Origin: an uncultured Pelagibacteraceae bacterium | Lineage (GTDB): Bacteria; Pseudomonadota; Alphaproteobacteria; Pelagibacterales; Pelagibacteraceae | Assembly: GCA_902569405.1 (NCBI GenBank) | Contig: CACFTX010000001.1 | Location: forward strand, 124,001-188,000 | DNA length: 64,000 bases | Reading direction: 5' to 3' | In this document: positions 1 through 8,653 of the stretch, in pieces | Numbering within the stretch: the stretch's first letter is position 1 | Layout of the letters: the number at the start of each line of letters is the position of its first letter | Notes under the pieces: generated by a model | What the model saw: only the letters and a program-made list of their open reading frames with translations | What the model was told of the DNA's origin: nothing | The model's database searches: none | Translations under genes and position numbers: made by a program

Positions 1-353
1 TTAGGCAACTCATTTAAATTTATAGCTGGATCAACAAATCTTTTAGGACCAAATACCAATGGTCCCATATTCTTCTCAAAGACTGGGTCAGTAATGATAG
101 TTGTATTTCCTAATTTTATCAAAAATGTTGCATGACCAATCCATAGTATATAATCATTGTTTTTATTTTCTTGCAGAGATTTTATTACTTCATTTTTTTC
201 AATCACATGATCTTGGGGAATAGTCATGTCTAGTTTCTTTTTCTCTTTGTTAAATATTTTGTAACTCCAATTAAATTTCATATCTCTTACTGGAGATCCT
301 TCTGGATTTCTGAATGTGCCATCTTTTAAATGATGATAAGGTTTATTTTCCAT
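1..353 (-). CDS. Metallo-beta-lactamase-fold hydrolase, NAPE-PLD/UlaG-like (C-terminus missing)
   Basis: About 117 N-terminal residues are visible before the gene runs off the left edge. The motif WIGHATFLIKLG followed by ITDPVF is typical of the zinc-dependent hydrolases of COG2220 (N-acyl-phosphatidylethanolamine phospholipase D-like and UlaG-like). The metal motif HxHxDH would lie beyond the edge and cannot be checked. The substrate is unknown. The ATG at 353 is used as the start. A GTG at 413 in the same frame would add about 20 residues, including an isoleucine-rich stretch that could be a membrane anchor or signal sequence. The gene lies just downstream of purK on the same strand and may be co-transcribed with it. 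Confidence 0.7.
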   Translation of the reverse strand, partial: MENKPYHHLKDGTFRNPEGSPVRDMKFNWSYKIFNKEKKKLDMTIPQDHVIEKNEVIKSLQENKNNDYILWIGHATFLIKLGNTTIITDPVFEKNMGPLVFGPKRFVDPAINLNELP

Positions 354-443
354 AGAATTTATAATTGTACTGTAATTTGTTAGTATAAATATTATTATTA
401 TAATTTTTGGCACATGACTAATTACAAAATCTAGGATTGTATT

Positions 444-1493
444 TCAACATTTTTTCGTGACCGTGATGTGTCCCATTTTTCTTTTTTTTTTAATTTCATT
501 TTTTAAATAATCGAAAAAAAATTCATTATCTTTAAATTTTTTTTTTCTATAAGAGTTGATATCATCACCTATTAAATTTTGCATTCTTGCATCATAAATT
601 TTTTTAATTTTAATTTGTTCTAATCCACAAATTGCTCGTATATGATTTTCAAATTGACTTATGTTATGTGAATTAATTGTTAAGTGACCTGAATTGTGAA
701 CCCTTGGGGCTATTTCATTAACATACAGGTTGTCATTTTTATCAATAAAATATTCAACACATAAAGTTCCTATGTAATCTAATTCTTCTGCAATTTTTAC
801 AGCCCAGTCTTTTGATTTTTTTGAAATATTATTATTTATATCAGAAGGTATTTTTGAAAACTTTAAAATTTGATCTTCATGAATATTTTCTATTGGTTCA
901 TAAATTTCATATCGTTCTTTACCAAATCTTGTGATAATTATAGAAATTTCCTTTTTTAAAATTATTAGTTTTTCTAAAATAAATTCATTTTTAAAATCTG
1001 GTCTTAGAGAGTCTAATTCTTTGCTTGAATTAATTTTATATTGTCCTTTTCCATCATAGCCTAATGTGCAAGTTTTCAATATTGCAGGCAATAAGTCAAT
1101 ATTTGATTTTAAGTCTTTATCATTTTTTACTGATACATATTTTGTAGTGTTGATATTAATTTTGTTTAAAAAATCTTTTTCACTTAATCTATTTTGCACT
1201 ATCCGGTTAATTTCTGGTTTTGGTAAAACTTTTTTACTTTCATTAATTTTTTTTAGAGTTTGATACGGAATGTTTTCAAATTCAAATGTTACTACATCTA
1301 CCTCATTTATGAATTCATTTATTTTTTTAGCATCGTCATAACTTCCAAATATAAATTCATCAGCAAAATTTTTTGCAGGTGAATTTATATCGTCAGAAAA
1401 TATAATTGTTTTAATATTTATTTTTTTTGCAGCAGCTGCCAACATGCTACCTAATTGCCCTCCACCAATTATTCCGACGACAGGATTAACCAT
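444..1493 (-). CDS. purK: N5-carboxyaminoimidazole ribonucleotide synthase PurK
   Basis: Catalyses the ATP- and bicarbonate-dependent carboxylation of AIR to N5-CAIR in de novo purine synthesis. The 349-residue protein has the usual layout. An N-terminal dinucleotide-like fold begins with GIIGGGQLGSM, and an ATP-grasp domain follows with KTCTLGYDGKGQY (about 140-152) and a metal and phosphate region VEYFIDKNDNLYVNEIAPRVHNSGH in its second half. Length matches bacterial PurK. One base separates it from purE upstream, so the two are an operon for the two-step PurK/PurE route. The ending is lysine-rich, as is common in this AT-rich genome. Confidence 0.96.
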   Translation of the reverse strand: MVNPVVGIIGGGQLGSMLAAAAKKINIKTIIFSDDINSPAKNFADEFIFGSYDDAKKINEFINEVDVVTFEFENIPYQTLKKINESKKVLPKPEINRIVQNRLSEKDFLNKININTTKYVSVKNDKDLKSNIDLLPAILKTCTLGYDGKGQYKINSSKELDSLRPDFKNEFILEKLIILKKEISIIITRFGKERYEIYEPIENIHEDQILKFSKIPSDINNNISKKSKDWAVKIAEELDYIGTLCVEYFIDKNDNLYVNEIAPRVHNSGHLTINSHNISQFENHIRAICGLEQIKIKKIYDARMQNLIGDDINSYRKKKFKDNEFFFDYLKNEIKKKRKMGHITVTKKC

Positions 1494-1494
1494 T

Positions 1495-1989
1495 TTAATT
1501 AGGTTTTTTTTTTACAGATTTTGTTTGTTTATTTCTCCAGAAATTTAAATTTTTTCTAGTAATTTTATCGCTGATTGAAATTATGGATGCAGCAAGCAAA
1601 CCCGCATTAATAGCTCCGTCTTTACCGATAGCAACTGTACCAACAGGAATTCCTTTGGGCATCTGGGCGATTGACAATAAACTATCAAGACCTTTTAGTT
1701 TTTTACTTTCTATTGGCACTCCAATAACAGGGATTCTGGTTAAAGCAGCTATCATTCCTGGCAGATGTGCCGAACCACCTGCACCAGCTATAATTACAGA
1801 AATATCATTTTTTTCTGCTGTTTTTGCAAATTTATACATTCTGTCCGGTGTTCTATGTGCAGATATTATTTTTGTTTCACATTTTATTCTAAGTCCTTTT
1901 AGGACTTTTTGACAAAGCCTCATTGTTAAATAATCAGACTGACTACCCATAACAATGGCTACTTTTGGTCTTTTTTTTTTATATGGCAT
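1495..1989 (-). CDS. purE: N5-CAIR mutase PurE
   Basis: Rearranges N5-CAIR to CAIR, the step after PurK. The 164-residue protein shows all class I PurE landmarks: MGSQSDY near the N-terminus, [10 protein letters not shown] around residues 43-52, [11 protein letters not shown] around 69-79, then GVPIES and [14 protein letters not shown]. It is the first gene of purE-purK. It is divergently transcribed from the M19-like gene, with only 49 bases between the two start codons, so both promoters must lie in that short gap. Confidence 0.97.
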   Translation of the reverse strand: MPYKKKRPKVAIVMGSQSDYLTMRLCQKVLKGLRIKCETKIISAHRTPDRMYKFAKTAEKNDISVIIAGAGGSAHLPGMIAALTRIPVIGVPIESKKLKGLDSLLSIAQMPKGIPVGTVAIGKDGAINAGLLAASIISISDKITRKNLNFWRNKQTKSVKKKPN

Positions 1990-2038
1990 TTGTATCTTTT
2001 AATATCAAAAAATTTATCACTAATATATATCTAATAGT

Positions 2039-3007
2039 ATGAATTATAGAATTGATAATCTACAATATTGCAAATGGTCAAGAGAAGTATTTCAAATAAA
2101 TAGGGAAGCCGGTCTTGATGCTGTTCATGTTACTTTAGTATATCATGAAGATTACGATGAATTTCTCGTTAGAACCAATGAGTGGAAAAAGCATTTTTCA
2201 GAAAACTCAGATTTAATTTTTTTAGGTAAAAACTATAAAGATATAGAAAAAGCTAAGAATGAGAATAAAACTGCAATTTTCTTTGGTTTTCAGAATTGTT
2301 CTCCTATAGAGGACGATATAAATCTTTTCGAAAAAGTTCATGAACATGGTTGTAGATTTATGCAACTTACATACAACAATCAATCTCTTCTAGCCACTGG
2401 ATGTTATGAAAAAGAAGATAGTGGTGTTACTAATTTTGGCAAAGAAGCTATTAAAGAAATGAATAAGCTCGGCATTGTAATTGACATGTCTCACTCAGCA
2501 GAAAAAAGTACTTTTGATGCTATCGATATAAGCAAAAAACCTATAGCCATTACTCATGCTAATCCATCCTTTTGGCACAACGCCTTAAGAAATAAATCAA
2601 ATAAACTTTTAAAAACTTTAGGTGATAGCGGGGGAATGTTGGGTTTATCGTTATATGCTCACCATTTAAAAGATAGTAGTAATTGCAAGTTGGAAAATTT
2701 TTGTGAAATGGCAGCAAAAACTTGTGAAATAATGGGAGTTAAAAATGTAGGTATTGGTTCAGATCTTTGTTTGAATCAGCCAGACAGTGTTGTTGAATGG
2801 ATGAGAAATGGTACTTGGACTAAAAAAAAAAATTATGGAGAAGGCTCAAAGAAAAAACCTGGTTTTCCAAAGCAGCCAGACTGGTTTATTGATGCAAGAG
2901 GTTTTAAAAATTTAGAAATTGGTTTAAAAAAAGTTGGATTTAGTTTCGAAGAAGTAGATGGTATATTGGGAAATAATTGGTTTAATTTTTATAAAGGGAT
3001 TAATTAA
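2039..3007 (+). CDS. Peptidase M19 (membrane dipeptidase) family protein with degenerate metal site
   Basis: A 322-residue member of the renal dipeptidase family (COG2355, TIM-barrel metallohydrolases). Recognisable elements are IDMSH (His198 of the human enzyme), AITHANP (His219), an arginine in NALRNKSN and GIGSDL near the C-terminal third. Other key positions differ. The N-terminal HxD zinc motif is replaced by IDNLQY, the bridging glutamate (Glu125) is Gln in FGFQN, and the substrate histidine (His152) is Tyr in QLTYNN. Three of five zinc ligands are therefore absent, so dipeptidase activity is doubtful. There is no signal peptide, so it is cytoplasmic. It overlaps the next gene by one base (TAATG) and heads a coupled cassette of four genes. 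Confidence 0.8.
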   Translation: MNYRIDNLQYCKWSREVFQINREAGLDAVHVTLVYHEDYDEFLVRTNEWKKHFSENSDLIFLGKNYKDIEKAKNENKTAIFFGFQNCSPIEDDINLFEKVHEHGCRFMQLTYNNQSLLATGCYEKEDSGVTNFGKEAIKEMNKLGIVIDMSHSAEKSTFDAIDISKKPIAITHANPSFWHNALRNKSNKLLKTLGDSGGMLGLSLYAHHLKDSSNCKLENFCEMAAKTCEIMGVKNVGIGSDLCLNQPDSVVEWMRNGTWTKKKNYGEGSKKKPGFPKQPDWFIDARGFKNLEIGLKKVGFSFEEVDGILGNNWFNFYKGIN

Positions 3008-4668
3008 TGGAAGTGCAGTTAAGAGATCCAAAGGTTGTAATGAAATTATCAAAACTTGGTTCATTTCATCAATCAAAATTATCATTTTTAAGATCTTTTT
3101 TAAAAGAATTTAAAGATTGGAAATATAAAAGAGATTTATTTCAATTAGATGAAAATGGTTATGGAAGAGCTGTTTATTCATTAAGAAAAAACAACAGAAC
3201 TTACTCGTTAGTTTGTTTTGCTAATCAAATTAGTGATGAAGAAAGATCTGATAGGGTTATAGCTACCAAGTGGGATACAGCTTTTGCGCTGCATGACGGA
3301 ATACCCACCAAAAAAGATTTGGACAGATTATATGAAGATGTTCCAAAACAAGAAATTGGCAGACTCTCATATAAAGAATTAACTTTGTCTAGAGCAAATA
3401 AATCAATGAGAATATTTAATCATGTCGTTGAAAGTTTGTCTCAGGGAATCCAACCAAACAAAGACAAGATTATGGAAGTCGGATATTTGTATAGAACAAC
3501 TGCGGTCTATGGATCTGGAAAATTTGGTCTCGCTGATAGGTTTAGAATTAAAAATAGAGATGAAATTTGTGGTCCATTCAGATTAGAAATGATGTTAGTT
3601 TATTTAGTAAGAGAGTTTACTTTTGACCAAGTAAATCATATTGCTAAACAAAAAAATCCAAGAAAAGCTGTTGAGCTAGATAAAGATATTTGTAGAAATC
3701 TAGGGATTGGAAATTCAACTGGTTTAGGTATGGCTCCTTTTATAATAAATCATCCAACGCTATTAAATAATTGGATATTTGCTAAAGAAATATCATTAAA
3801 AAAAATTAGAGAAATTGAGAATGTAAAAGATTGTGAAGCTGAATTATTTATAAAACTTTTAAAAAAATCATTAAAAAACATTACATCTTGGAATACAGAC
3901 AGTGAATTTCAAAGAGAAAAAATTTTTGGACTGCTAAGAGATATGAAAAAACTAATAAATTTTTTAAATAAAGGTTTTGATTTTAAAGACAAATATTCAT
4001 TTAATGAACTGTATTTGTGGTGTGAGAAAAATCTAAAAGATGAATGTATTGAATATGTCGTATCTTTGATGATGGAACCTTATGATAAAATTATTAATCC
4101 TTTAATTGAACAAATGAGTGTTGATGAAGAAAAATATTTTAATATACCAACACAAAAAAATATTGAAAATTTAAGGAATATTTTGGAAGCAAATTATTCC
4201 GAAATAATTAAAATTGATTTTTCAAAAAAAGAAAATAACCAAAATTTTTGGTTTATATCTAAAAACAAAGAAGAGCCAAGGCTAGCAGACAGATATATTG
4301 ATCATGGCGCTGAGTTAGAGCAACCCCTTGCAATTGCACGAGATATTAAAATTTTATATCAAAGAATTTCAAATATAAAAAACAGCTTATCTATTGGGAG
4401 ATTTTTGATAGAAAATAATGATTTAAGACATGTTGTTAGAAGAGCTTTTATTTCTGAAAATTTTCCGTATGCAGAAATTCAAGATAATATTATTGGACAT
4501 CAATTAATGCCAATTGATATGCTTAGACTAAAATTATCATTTTTTGGCGCTGTAAAGTTTGATCCCCGATCAGATAAGTGGTTAAGAATTTGTATGTTTC
4601 AAGGTGCTCCTTTGCTGAATGATTTAAAATCTTTTGATGATGGATGGATTTATAATTACCTTAATTAA
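3007..4668 (+). CDS. Conserved-looking protein of unknown function, 553 residues
   Basis: I do not recognise this family. The protein is soluble-looking, rich in Lys, Asn and Ile, and has no signal peptide or clear membrane segment. Regions that look like a folded conserved core include RVIATKWDTAFALHDG (about 81-96), the stretch VGYLYRTTAVYGSGKFGLADRF split at about 158-180 with many Gly and aromatic residues, and LGIGNSTGLGMAPFIINHP around 230-250. It is locked between the M19-like gene and the DUF3726 gene by one-base TAATG overlaps on both sides, which argues for coordinated translation and a shared role. No enzymatic motif could be assigned. Confidence 0.75.
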   Translation: MEVQLRDPKVVMKLSKLGSFHQSKLSFLRSFLKEFKDWKYKRDLFQLDENGYGRAVYSLRKNNRTYSLVCFANQISDEERSDRVIATKWDTAFALHDGIPTKKDLDRLYEDVPKQEIGRLSYKELTLSRANKSMRIFNHVVESLSQGIQPNKDKIMEVGYLYRTTAVYGSGKFGLADRFRIKNRDEICGPFRLEMMLVYLVREFTFDQVNHIAKQKNPRKAVELDKDICRNLGIGNSTGLGMAPFIINHPTLLNNWIFAKEISLKKIREIENVKDCEAELFIKLLKKSLKNITSWNTDSEFQREKIFGLLRDMKKLINFLNKGFDFKDKYSFNELYLWCEKNLKDECIEYVVSLMMEPYDKIINPLIEQMSVDEEKYFNIPTQKNIENLRNILEANYSEIIKIDFSKKENNQNFWFISKNKEEPRLADRYIDHGAELEQPLAIARDIKILYQRISNIKNSLSIGRFLIENNDLRHVVRRAFISENFPYAEIQDNIIGHQLMPIDMLRLKLSFFGAVKFDPRSDKWLRICMFQGAPLLNDLKSFDDGWIYNYLN

Positions 4669-5279
4669 TGATAAGTTTAAGTGAAATAGATATTACAGTA
4701 AAAAGAGCCACTAAAGCAGTTGGTTTTTCTTGGGGCATTGCAGAAGAAGTAGGCAAAGGCATAAGTCTCTTAGAAATGTTTGGTTTGCCAGGTATTAAAA
4801 ATCTTAATCAATACTATAAAATATACAAAGATAAAAAATTCCAAAATATAAGCTTAATTTCAAAATCAAATATTTCAAAAATATCCTATTGTCCAATTAT
4901 ATCAGGCATTAATTTCTTGGATCAAATTTTTACTTTAAAAGAACTTCCCGAAATTAATTTTGAGAATATTGCTTTTCCGATTCTTTTTATACCATTTATA
5001 AGCAGATCTTCCGAAATAGTTGGAAAAAAAATTTTTTTAAAAATTGATCAAAGAGAGTTTTTATTAAATTTTAATCAATCAATTTATTCCAATTATTTGG
5101 AAGGCAATAGGATTATAGAAAAAGCAAATAAAATTAAAATTATTTTTTTAGAAAATGAAAATACATTTAACAAAAATGACTGGAAAGAATTATACAACTT
5201 GTCTAGAGAAACTTTTGTTGATGAAAGTGAAGAATTGAAGAAAACAGCAGCTGGTGCTGGTCTTACAGATAATGATTAA
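4668..5279 (+). CDS. DUF3726-like protein
   Basis: The N-terminus (SLSEIDITVKRATKAVGFSWG followed by IAEEVGKG) resembles DUF3726, a family of unknown function. The 203-residue protein is predicted to be cytoplasmic. Its end, with KKTAAGAGLTDND, keeps a Gly/Ala-rich tail of the kind seen in that family. It overlaps the 553-residue gene by one base and the small CxxC gene by eight bases, so all four genes from 2039 to 5427 are probably one transcript. The family call is from memory of the N-terminal motif and is moderately sure. Confidence 0.7.
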   Translation: MISLSEIDITVKRATKAVGFSWGIAEEVGKGISLLEMFGLPGIKNLNQYYKIYKDKKFQNISLISKSNISKISYCPIISGINFLDQIFTLKELPEINFENIAFPILFIPFISRSSEIVGKKIFLKIDQREFLLNFNQSIYSNYLEGNRIIEKANKIKIIFLENENTFNKNDWKELYNLSRETFVDESEELKKTAAGAGLTDND

Positions 5280-5427
5280 AAAATTTAAAAAAGAAGATTT
5301 TGAAGAAATTAATGATATTTGTGAAGAGTGTAAAAAAAAGAATAAAAGTGTAAGTCAAAATTTAATTTTAACAGGATTTAAGATTTGTGAGTCATGCAGG
5401 GTATCAAAAACAGTTTTTCCTGTTTAG
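5272..5427 (+). CDS. Small two-CxxC protein, 51 residues (putative zinc ribbon)
   Basis: A short frame starting with ATG at 5272 inside the end of the DUF3726 gene and ending at TAG 5425-5427. It encodes 51 residues with two CxxC pairs, CEEC at 17-20 and CESC at 39-42, separated by 18 residues. That arrangement suits a zinc ribbon or rubredoxin-like metal knuckle. The eight-base overlap with the upstream gene fits translational coupling. The last four bases overlap the end of the convergent YIP1-like gene. It is too short for most gene finders. It could be a metal-binding partner of the cassette. No homologue is claimed. Confidence 0.62.
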   Translation: MIKKFKKEDFEEINDICEECKKKNKSVSQNLILTGFKICESCRVSKTVFPV

Positions 5428-5969
5428 CTTAATGTGCTAATTGGAATTGCATTCATTCTACTCATGACAAAAGCAATAGAAATAAAGGCAATAATTAGAA
5501 AAGCCAAGATTACTATACCGAATGCTTTAAAATTTGATTTTAAATTTAAAATCTGCTTCGTCGAAATTATTAATCCAGCAAAAATCCAAAACTGAGTTAT
5601 AAAAATTATAGGTATCATTAGATCTGGCGTTACAGCAAAAAATCTTAATATTCCAGGAGCATGAGCGTAACCAACGCCAATTAAAATCTTTTTAAAAGGA
5701 ATTTTGTTTTCTTTATCAGGAAATAATTTTACACCAATAACATATATTAATATACTCCATATAAACCATGTGATAATAGCCGTTAAACCTGATAAACCTA
5801 TTGCAGTTTTTACTATTGTGTTTGCAGCAACTGCACCTGCTACACCATCTAAAATCATTATAAGACCAGCAAAATATATTGCTGCTTCCCCAAAATAGAA
5901 ATTATTTTTGTAAAGATTTTTATCTAACTTTAATGATTTAAAAAAAATATTTAAAAATTCTCCAAACAT
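5424..5969 (-). CDS. YIP1-family integral membrane protein
   Basis: A 181-residue protein with about five hydrophobic segments, including AAIYFAGLIMILDGVAGAV, a segment around ITWFIWSILIYVIGV, IPIIFITQFWIFAGLII and a C-terminal AFGIVILAFLIIAFISIAF. The pattern of segments and the motif GVGYAHAPGILRFFAV resemble the bacterial YIP1 family of inner-membrane proteins of unknown function. It is co-directional with the alpha/beta hydrolase upstream, two bases away, so the two are likely co-transcribed. It ends convergently with the small CxxC gene. Confidence 0.65.
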   Translation of the reverse strand: MFGEFLNIFFKSLKLDKNLYKNNFYFGEAAIYFAGLIMILDGVAGAVAANTIVKTAIGLSGLTAIITWFIWSILIYVIGVKLFPDKENKIPFKKILIGVGYAHAPGILRFFAVTPDLMIPIIFITQFWIFAGLIISTKQILNLKSNFKAFGIVILAFLIIAFISIAFVMSRMNAIPISTLS

Positions 5970-5971
5970 AT

Positions 5972-6628
5972 TTAAAATAGAGCAGTTTCTTTTTTTATAT
6001 ATTCATCTAAAATTTTAGATAAATTTACTTCATTTTTAGTAAAAAAATGATTTGAATCTTTTATCGATTGAAATTCTACTTTTATACCTTTTTGTGAACT
6101 TAATCTTTTGTCTAATTCATTTAAAGATTGTATTGGTACTAACTCATCCTTTTTACCATATACCATTAATCCAGAAGTAGGACAGGGTGATAAAAAAGAA
6201 AAATCATATACATTGGGTTGAGGAGAAACAGCAACAAATCTGTTTATTTCAGGTCTTCTCATAAGTAATTGCATTGCAATTAAAGAACCAAAAGAAAAAC
6301 CCGATATCCAACACTGTGAATTGTCAAAATTTTCTTTTTCTAACCAATCTAAAGCTGCTGCTGCATCTGCAAGTTCACCTTGACCATTGTCAAAATCACC
6401 ATCACTTTTTCCAACACCTCTAAAGTTTACTCTGCAAACAGAAAAATCATTATCCATAAATGAATTAAATATTTCTACTACAATTTTATTATTCATAGTG
6501 CCTCCGTACTGTGGATGTGGTTGTAAAACTAAAGCTATAGGAGATGTATTTTTTTTACTTTTAAAATATTTTGCTTCTAGTCTTCCAGCTGGTCCTGGTA
6601 TAAATATTTCAACTATTTTATTTTCCAT
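5972..6628 (-). CDS. Alpha/beta hydrolase, COG2945-like
   Basis: A 218-residue serine hydrolase. The oxyanion region is LQPHPQYGGTMNNKIV (about 35-50), the nucleophile elbow is GFSFGS with Ser in the centre (about 109-114), the acid is in YGKKDELVP and the catalytic His in SNHFF. These fit the small alpha/beta hydrolases of COG2945, whose substrates are mostly unknown. It has no signal peptide. It is divergent from iscR and shares a 155-base upstream region with it, so regulation through the IscR-like site is possible but not shown. Confidence 0.8.
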   Translation of the reverse strand: MENKIVEIFIPGPAGRLEAKYFKSKKNTSPIALVLQPHPQYGGTMNNKIVVEIFNSFMDNDFSVCRVNFRGVGKSDGDFDNGQGELADAAAALDWLEKENFDNSQCWISGFSFGSLIAMQLLMRRPEINRFVAVSPQPNVYDFSFLSPCPTSGLMVYGKKDELVPIQSLNELDKRLSSQKGIKVEFQSIKDSNHFFTKNEVNLSKILDEYIKKETALF

Positions 6629-6728
6629 AATTGCAATTGATAATTAGTCTCAAAAATTTTATTAAAATTTATTAAAAAAAAATACACTTACCATATCTAT
6701 GAGATGAATTGCTATTTTTAAATTAGTT

Positions 6729-6753
6729 AAACTTGACTATTTTAGTAAGGTAT
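6729..6753 (+). promoter_or_regulatory. IscR-like operator overlapping the iscR/suf promoter
   Basis: ACTTGACTA (6731-6739), a TTT spacer and TAGTAAGGT (6743-6751) form an imperfect palindrome with two mismatches in nine base pairs. The layout resembles type-1 IscR sites. The left arm contains TTGACT (6733-6738), a good -35 element. A TA-rich -10 candidate lies about 16-18 bases further on (6755-6762). Binding here would block the promoter, which fits autoregulation of the suf operon by its first gene. The match is by eye. Confidence 0.55.
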
Positions 6754-6783
6754 ATATATAAACTGTTGCAAACAAAGGATTAT

Positions 6784-7209
6784 ATGAAACTTACAACAAA
6801 AGGTAGATACGCGGTTATGGCTTTAGCAGATATTGCTAAATTTGATAGAAACAGCCCTATTTCTTTAAGAGATATTTCTTTAAGACAAGGTATTTCACTT
6901 CTTTATCTCGAACAAATTTTTTCAAAGTTAAGAAAAAATGAAATTGTAAAGAGTGTAAGAGGTTCTAGTGGAGGATATATATTAACAAAAAATCCTGAAC
7001 AAATTAAATTATCAAATATTTTTTCTGCAGTCGATGAAAAAGTAAAGACTGTAAATTGTAAAAAAGAATCAAAAAAAGGCTGTAATGGCAAATCTTCAAA
7101 ATGCATAACGCATAACTTATGGGATGAGTTGGAACTACATATAAATGATTTTTTTAATAAAAAAAATCTTGGGGATTTAGTAAAGGGTAAAAATGAAAAT
7201 ACAATCTGA
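6784..7209 (+). CDS. iscR: Rrf2-family iron-sulfur regulator IscR
   Basis: A DNA-binding sensor of cluster status that represses or activates iron-sulfur assembly genes. The start at 6784 gives [18 protein letters not shown], matching the IscR N-terminus; the open frame extends further upstream but would run across the promoter. The winged helix includes [18 protein letters not shown] and [10 protein letters not shown]. The Glu of YLEQ, important for site choice in E. coli IscR, is kept. Cluster ligands are probably the three Cys of [18 protein letters not shown] and the His of CITH. Spacing between the cysteines is slightly longer than in E. coli. The gene ends 17 bases inside sufB, so it leads the suf operon. 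Confidence 0.92.
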   Translation: MKLTTKGRYAVMALADIAKFDRNSPISLRDISLRQGISLLYLEQIFSKLRKNEIVKSVRGSSGGYILTKNPEQIKLSNIFSAVDEKVKTVNCKKESKKGCNGKSSKCITHNLWDELELHINDFFNKKNLGDLVKGKNENTI

Positions 7210-8653
7210 TAATAATTCTACGGAAAAAGAAATAGAAAAACTTAAGAAATACAAATACGGTTTTTCTACAGATATAGAAAATGTTAAGGCTCCCAAAGGA
7301 CTTAGTAAAGAAGTTATAAAATTTATTTCTAATATTAAAAATGAACCAAAATGGTTACTAGATTGGAGATTAAAGGCTTACGAGAGACTAAAAGTTCTTA
7401 AGGAGCCAGATTGGCAAAAACCTAAATATCCTAAAATTGATTATCAAGATTTATATTATTATTCTGCTCCAAAAAGTTTTAAAGAAAAACCTAAAAGTCT
7501 TGATGACTTAGATCCAAAATTATTAGAAACATATAAAAAACTTGGAATTCCTTTACAAGAACAAAAGAGACTTAATAATATAGCTGTTGATGCAGTATTT
7601 GACTCTGTTTCTGTAGCAACAACTTTTAAAGATAAGCTTACGGAAAAAGGAATAATTTTTTGTTCTATCTCAGAGGCCATTCAAAAATATCCGGAGCTTG
7701 TAAAAAAATATTTAGGAACTGTAATACCTATAACGGACCATTTTTTTGCAACATTAAACTCGGCAGTATTCACGGATGGTTCTTTTGTATACGTCCCTAA
7801 AGGAGTCAGATGTCCAATGGAGCTATCTACATATTTTAGAATAAATGCTTCTGATACTGGTCAGTTTGAAAGAACATTGATCATAGCTGACAAAGGAAGT
7901 TATGTAAGTTATTTGGAAGGATGTACAGCACCAATGCGTGATGAAAATCAATTACATGCAGCGAATGTAGAGCTAGTAGCTTTAGATGACGCCGAAATTA
8001 AATATTCTACAGTCCAAAACTGGTATCCAGGAGATAAAGATGGCAAAGGTGGTATTTATAATTTTGTAACGAAGAGAGGACTTTGCAAAGGTAAAAATTC
8101 AAAAATTTCTTGGACGCAAGTAGAAACTGGTTCGGCAATTACCTGGAAATATCCGAGCTGTATATTAAAAGGAGATAATTCAATTGGAGAATTTTACTCT
8201 ATAGCTATAACTAACAACCATCAAAAGGCAGATACTGGCACAAAAATGATTCATCTAGGAAAAAATACTAAAAGTAAAATCATTTCTAAAGGAATAAGTG
8301 CTGGTTTTTCTGACATGACCTATAGAGGGCTGGTTGATATTTCTTCAAAAGCAAATAATTCAAGAAATTATACTCAATGTGATTCTCTTCTTATGGGCAA
8401 TAAATGTGGCGCTCATACTATTCCTTATATTAAAAATAAAAATTCAGATTCAAATCTAGCTCATGAGGCAACGACATCAAAAATTAGCGAGGAACAATTG
8501 CATTATTGCCAGCAAAGGGGTTTAAATTCTGAGGAAGCGGTAGGATTAATTGTTAATGGTTTTTGTAAAGAGGTACTTCAACAATTGCCAATGGAATTCG
8601 CTGTAGAAGCCCAAAAATTAGTTGGAATTAGTTTAGAGGGGAGTGTCGGTTAA
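7193..8653 (+). CDS. sufB: Fe-S cluster scaffold subunit SufB
   Basis: Scaffold core of the SufBCD complex, where clusters are built from SufS-derived sulfur and iron. The 486-residue length is normal. Diagnostic stretches are [20 protein letters not shown] (about 200-220), [20 protein letters not shown] (about 243-262) and the C-terminal [20 protein letters not shown] with [19 protein letters not shown]. The Cys in LHYC corresponds to the region implicated in sulfur transfer at the SufB-SufD interface. It starts inside iscR and abuts sufC. Confidence 0.97.
   Translation: MKIQSDNNSTEKEIEKLKKYKYGFSTDIENVKAPKGLSKEVIKFISNIKNEPKWLLDWRLKAYERLKVLKEPDWQKPKYPKIDYQDLYYYSAPKSFKEKPKSLDDLDPKLLETYKKLGIPLQEQKRLNNIAVDAVFDSVSVATTFKDKLTEKGIIFCSISEAIQKYPELVKKYLGTVIPITDHFFATLNSAVFTDGSFVYVPKGVRCPMELSTYFRINASDTGQFERTLIIADKGSYVSYLEGCTAPMRDENQLHAANVELVALDDAEIKYSTVQNWYPGDKDGKGGIYNFVTKRGLCKGKNSKISWTQVETGSAITWKYPSCILKGDNSIGEFYSIAITNNHQKADTGTKMIHLGKNTKSKIISKGISAGFSDMTYRGLVDISSKANNSRNYTQCDSLLMGNKCGAHTIPYIKNKNSDSNLAHEATTSKISEEQLHYCQQRGLNSEEAVGLIVNGFCKEVLQQLPMEFAVEAQKLVGISLEGSVG

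Noticed and set aside
1583..1912. Long plus-strand frame opposite purE
   Set aside because: It is the antisense shadow of a conserved PurE gene; the translated sequence has no family motif.
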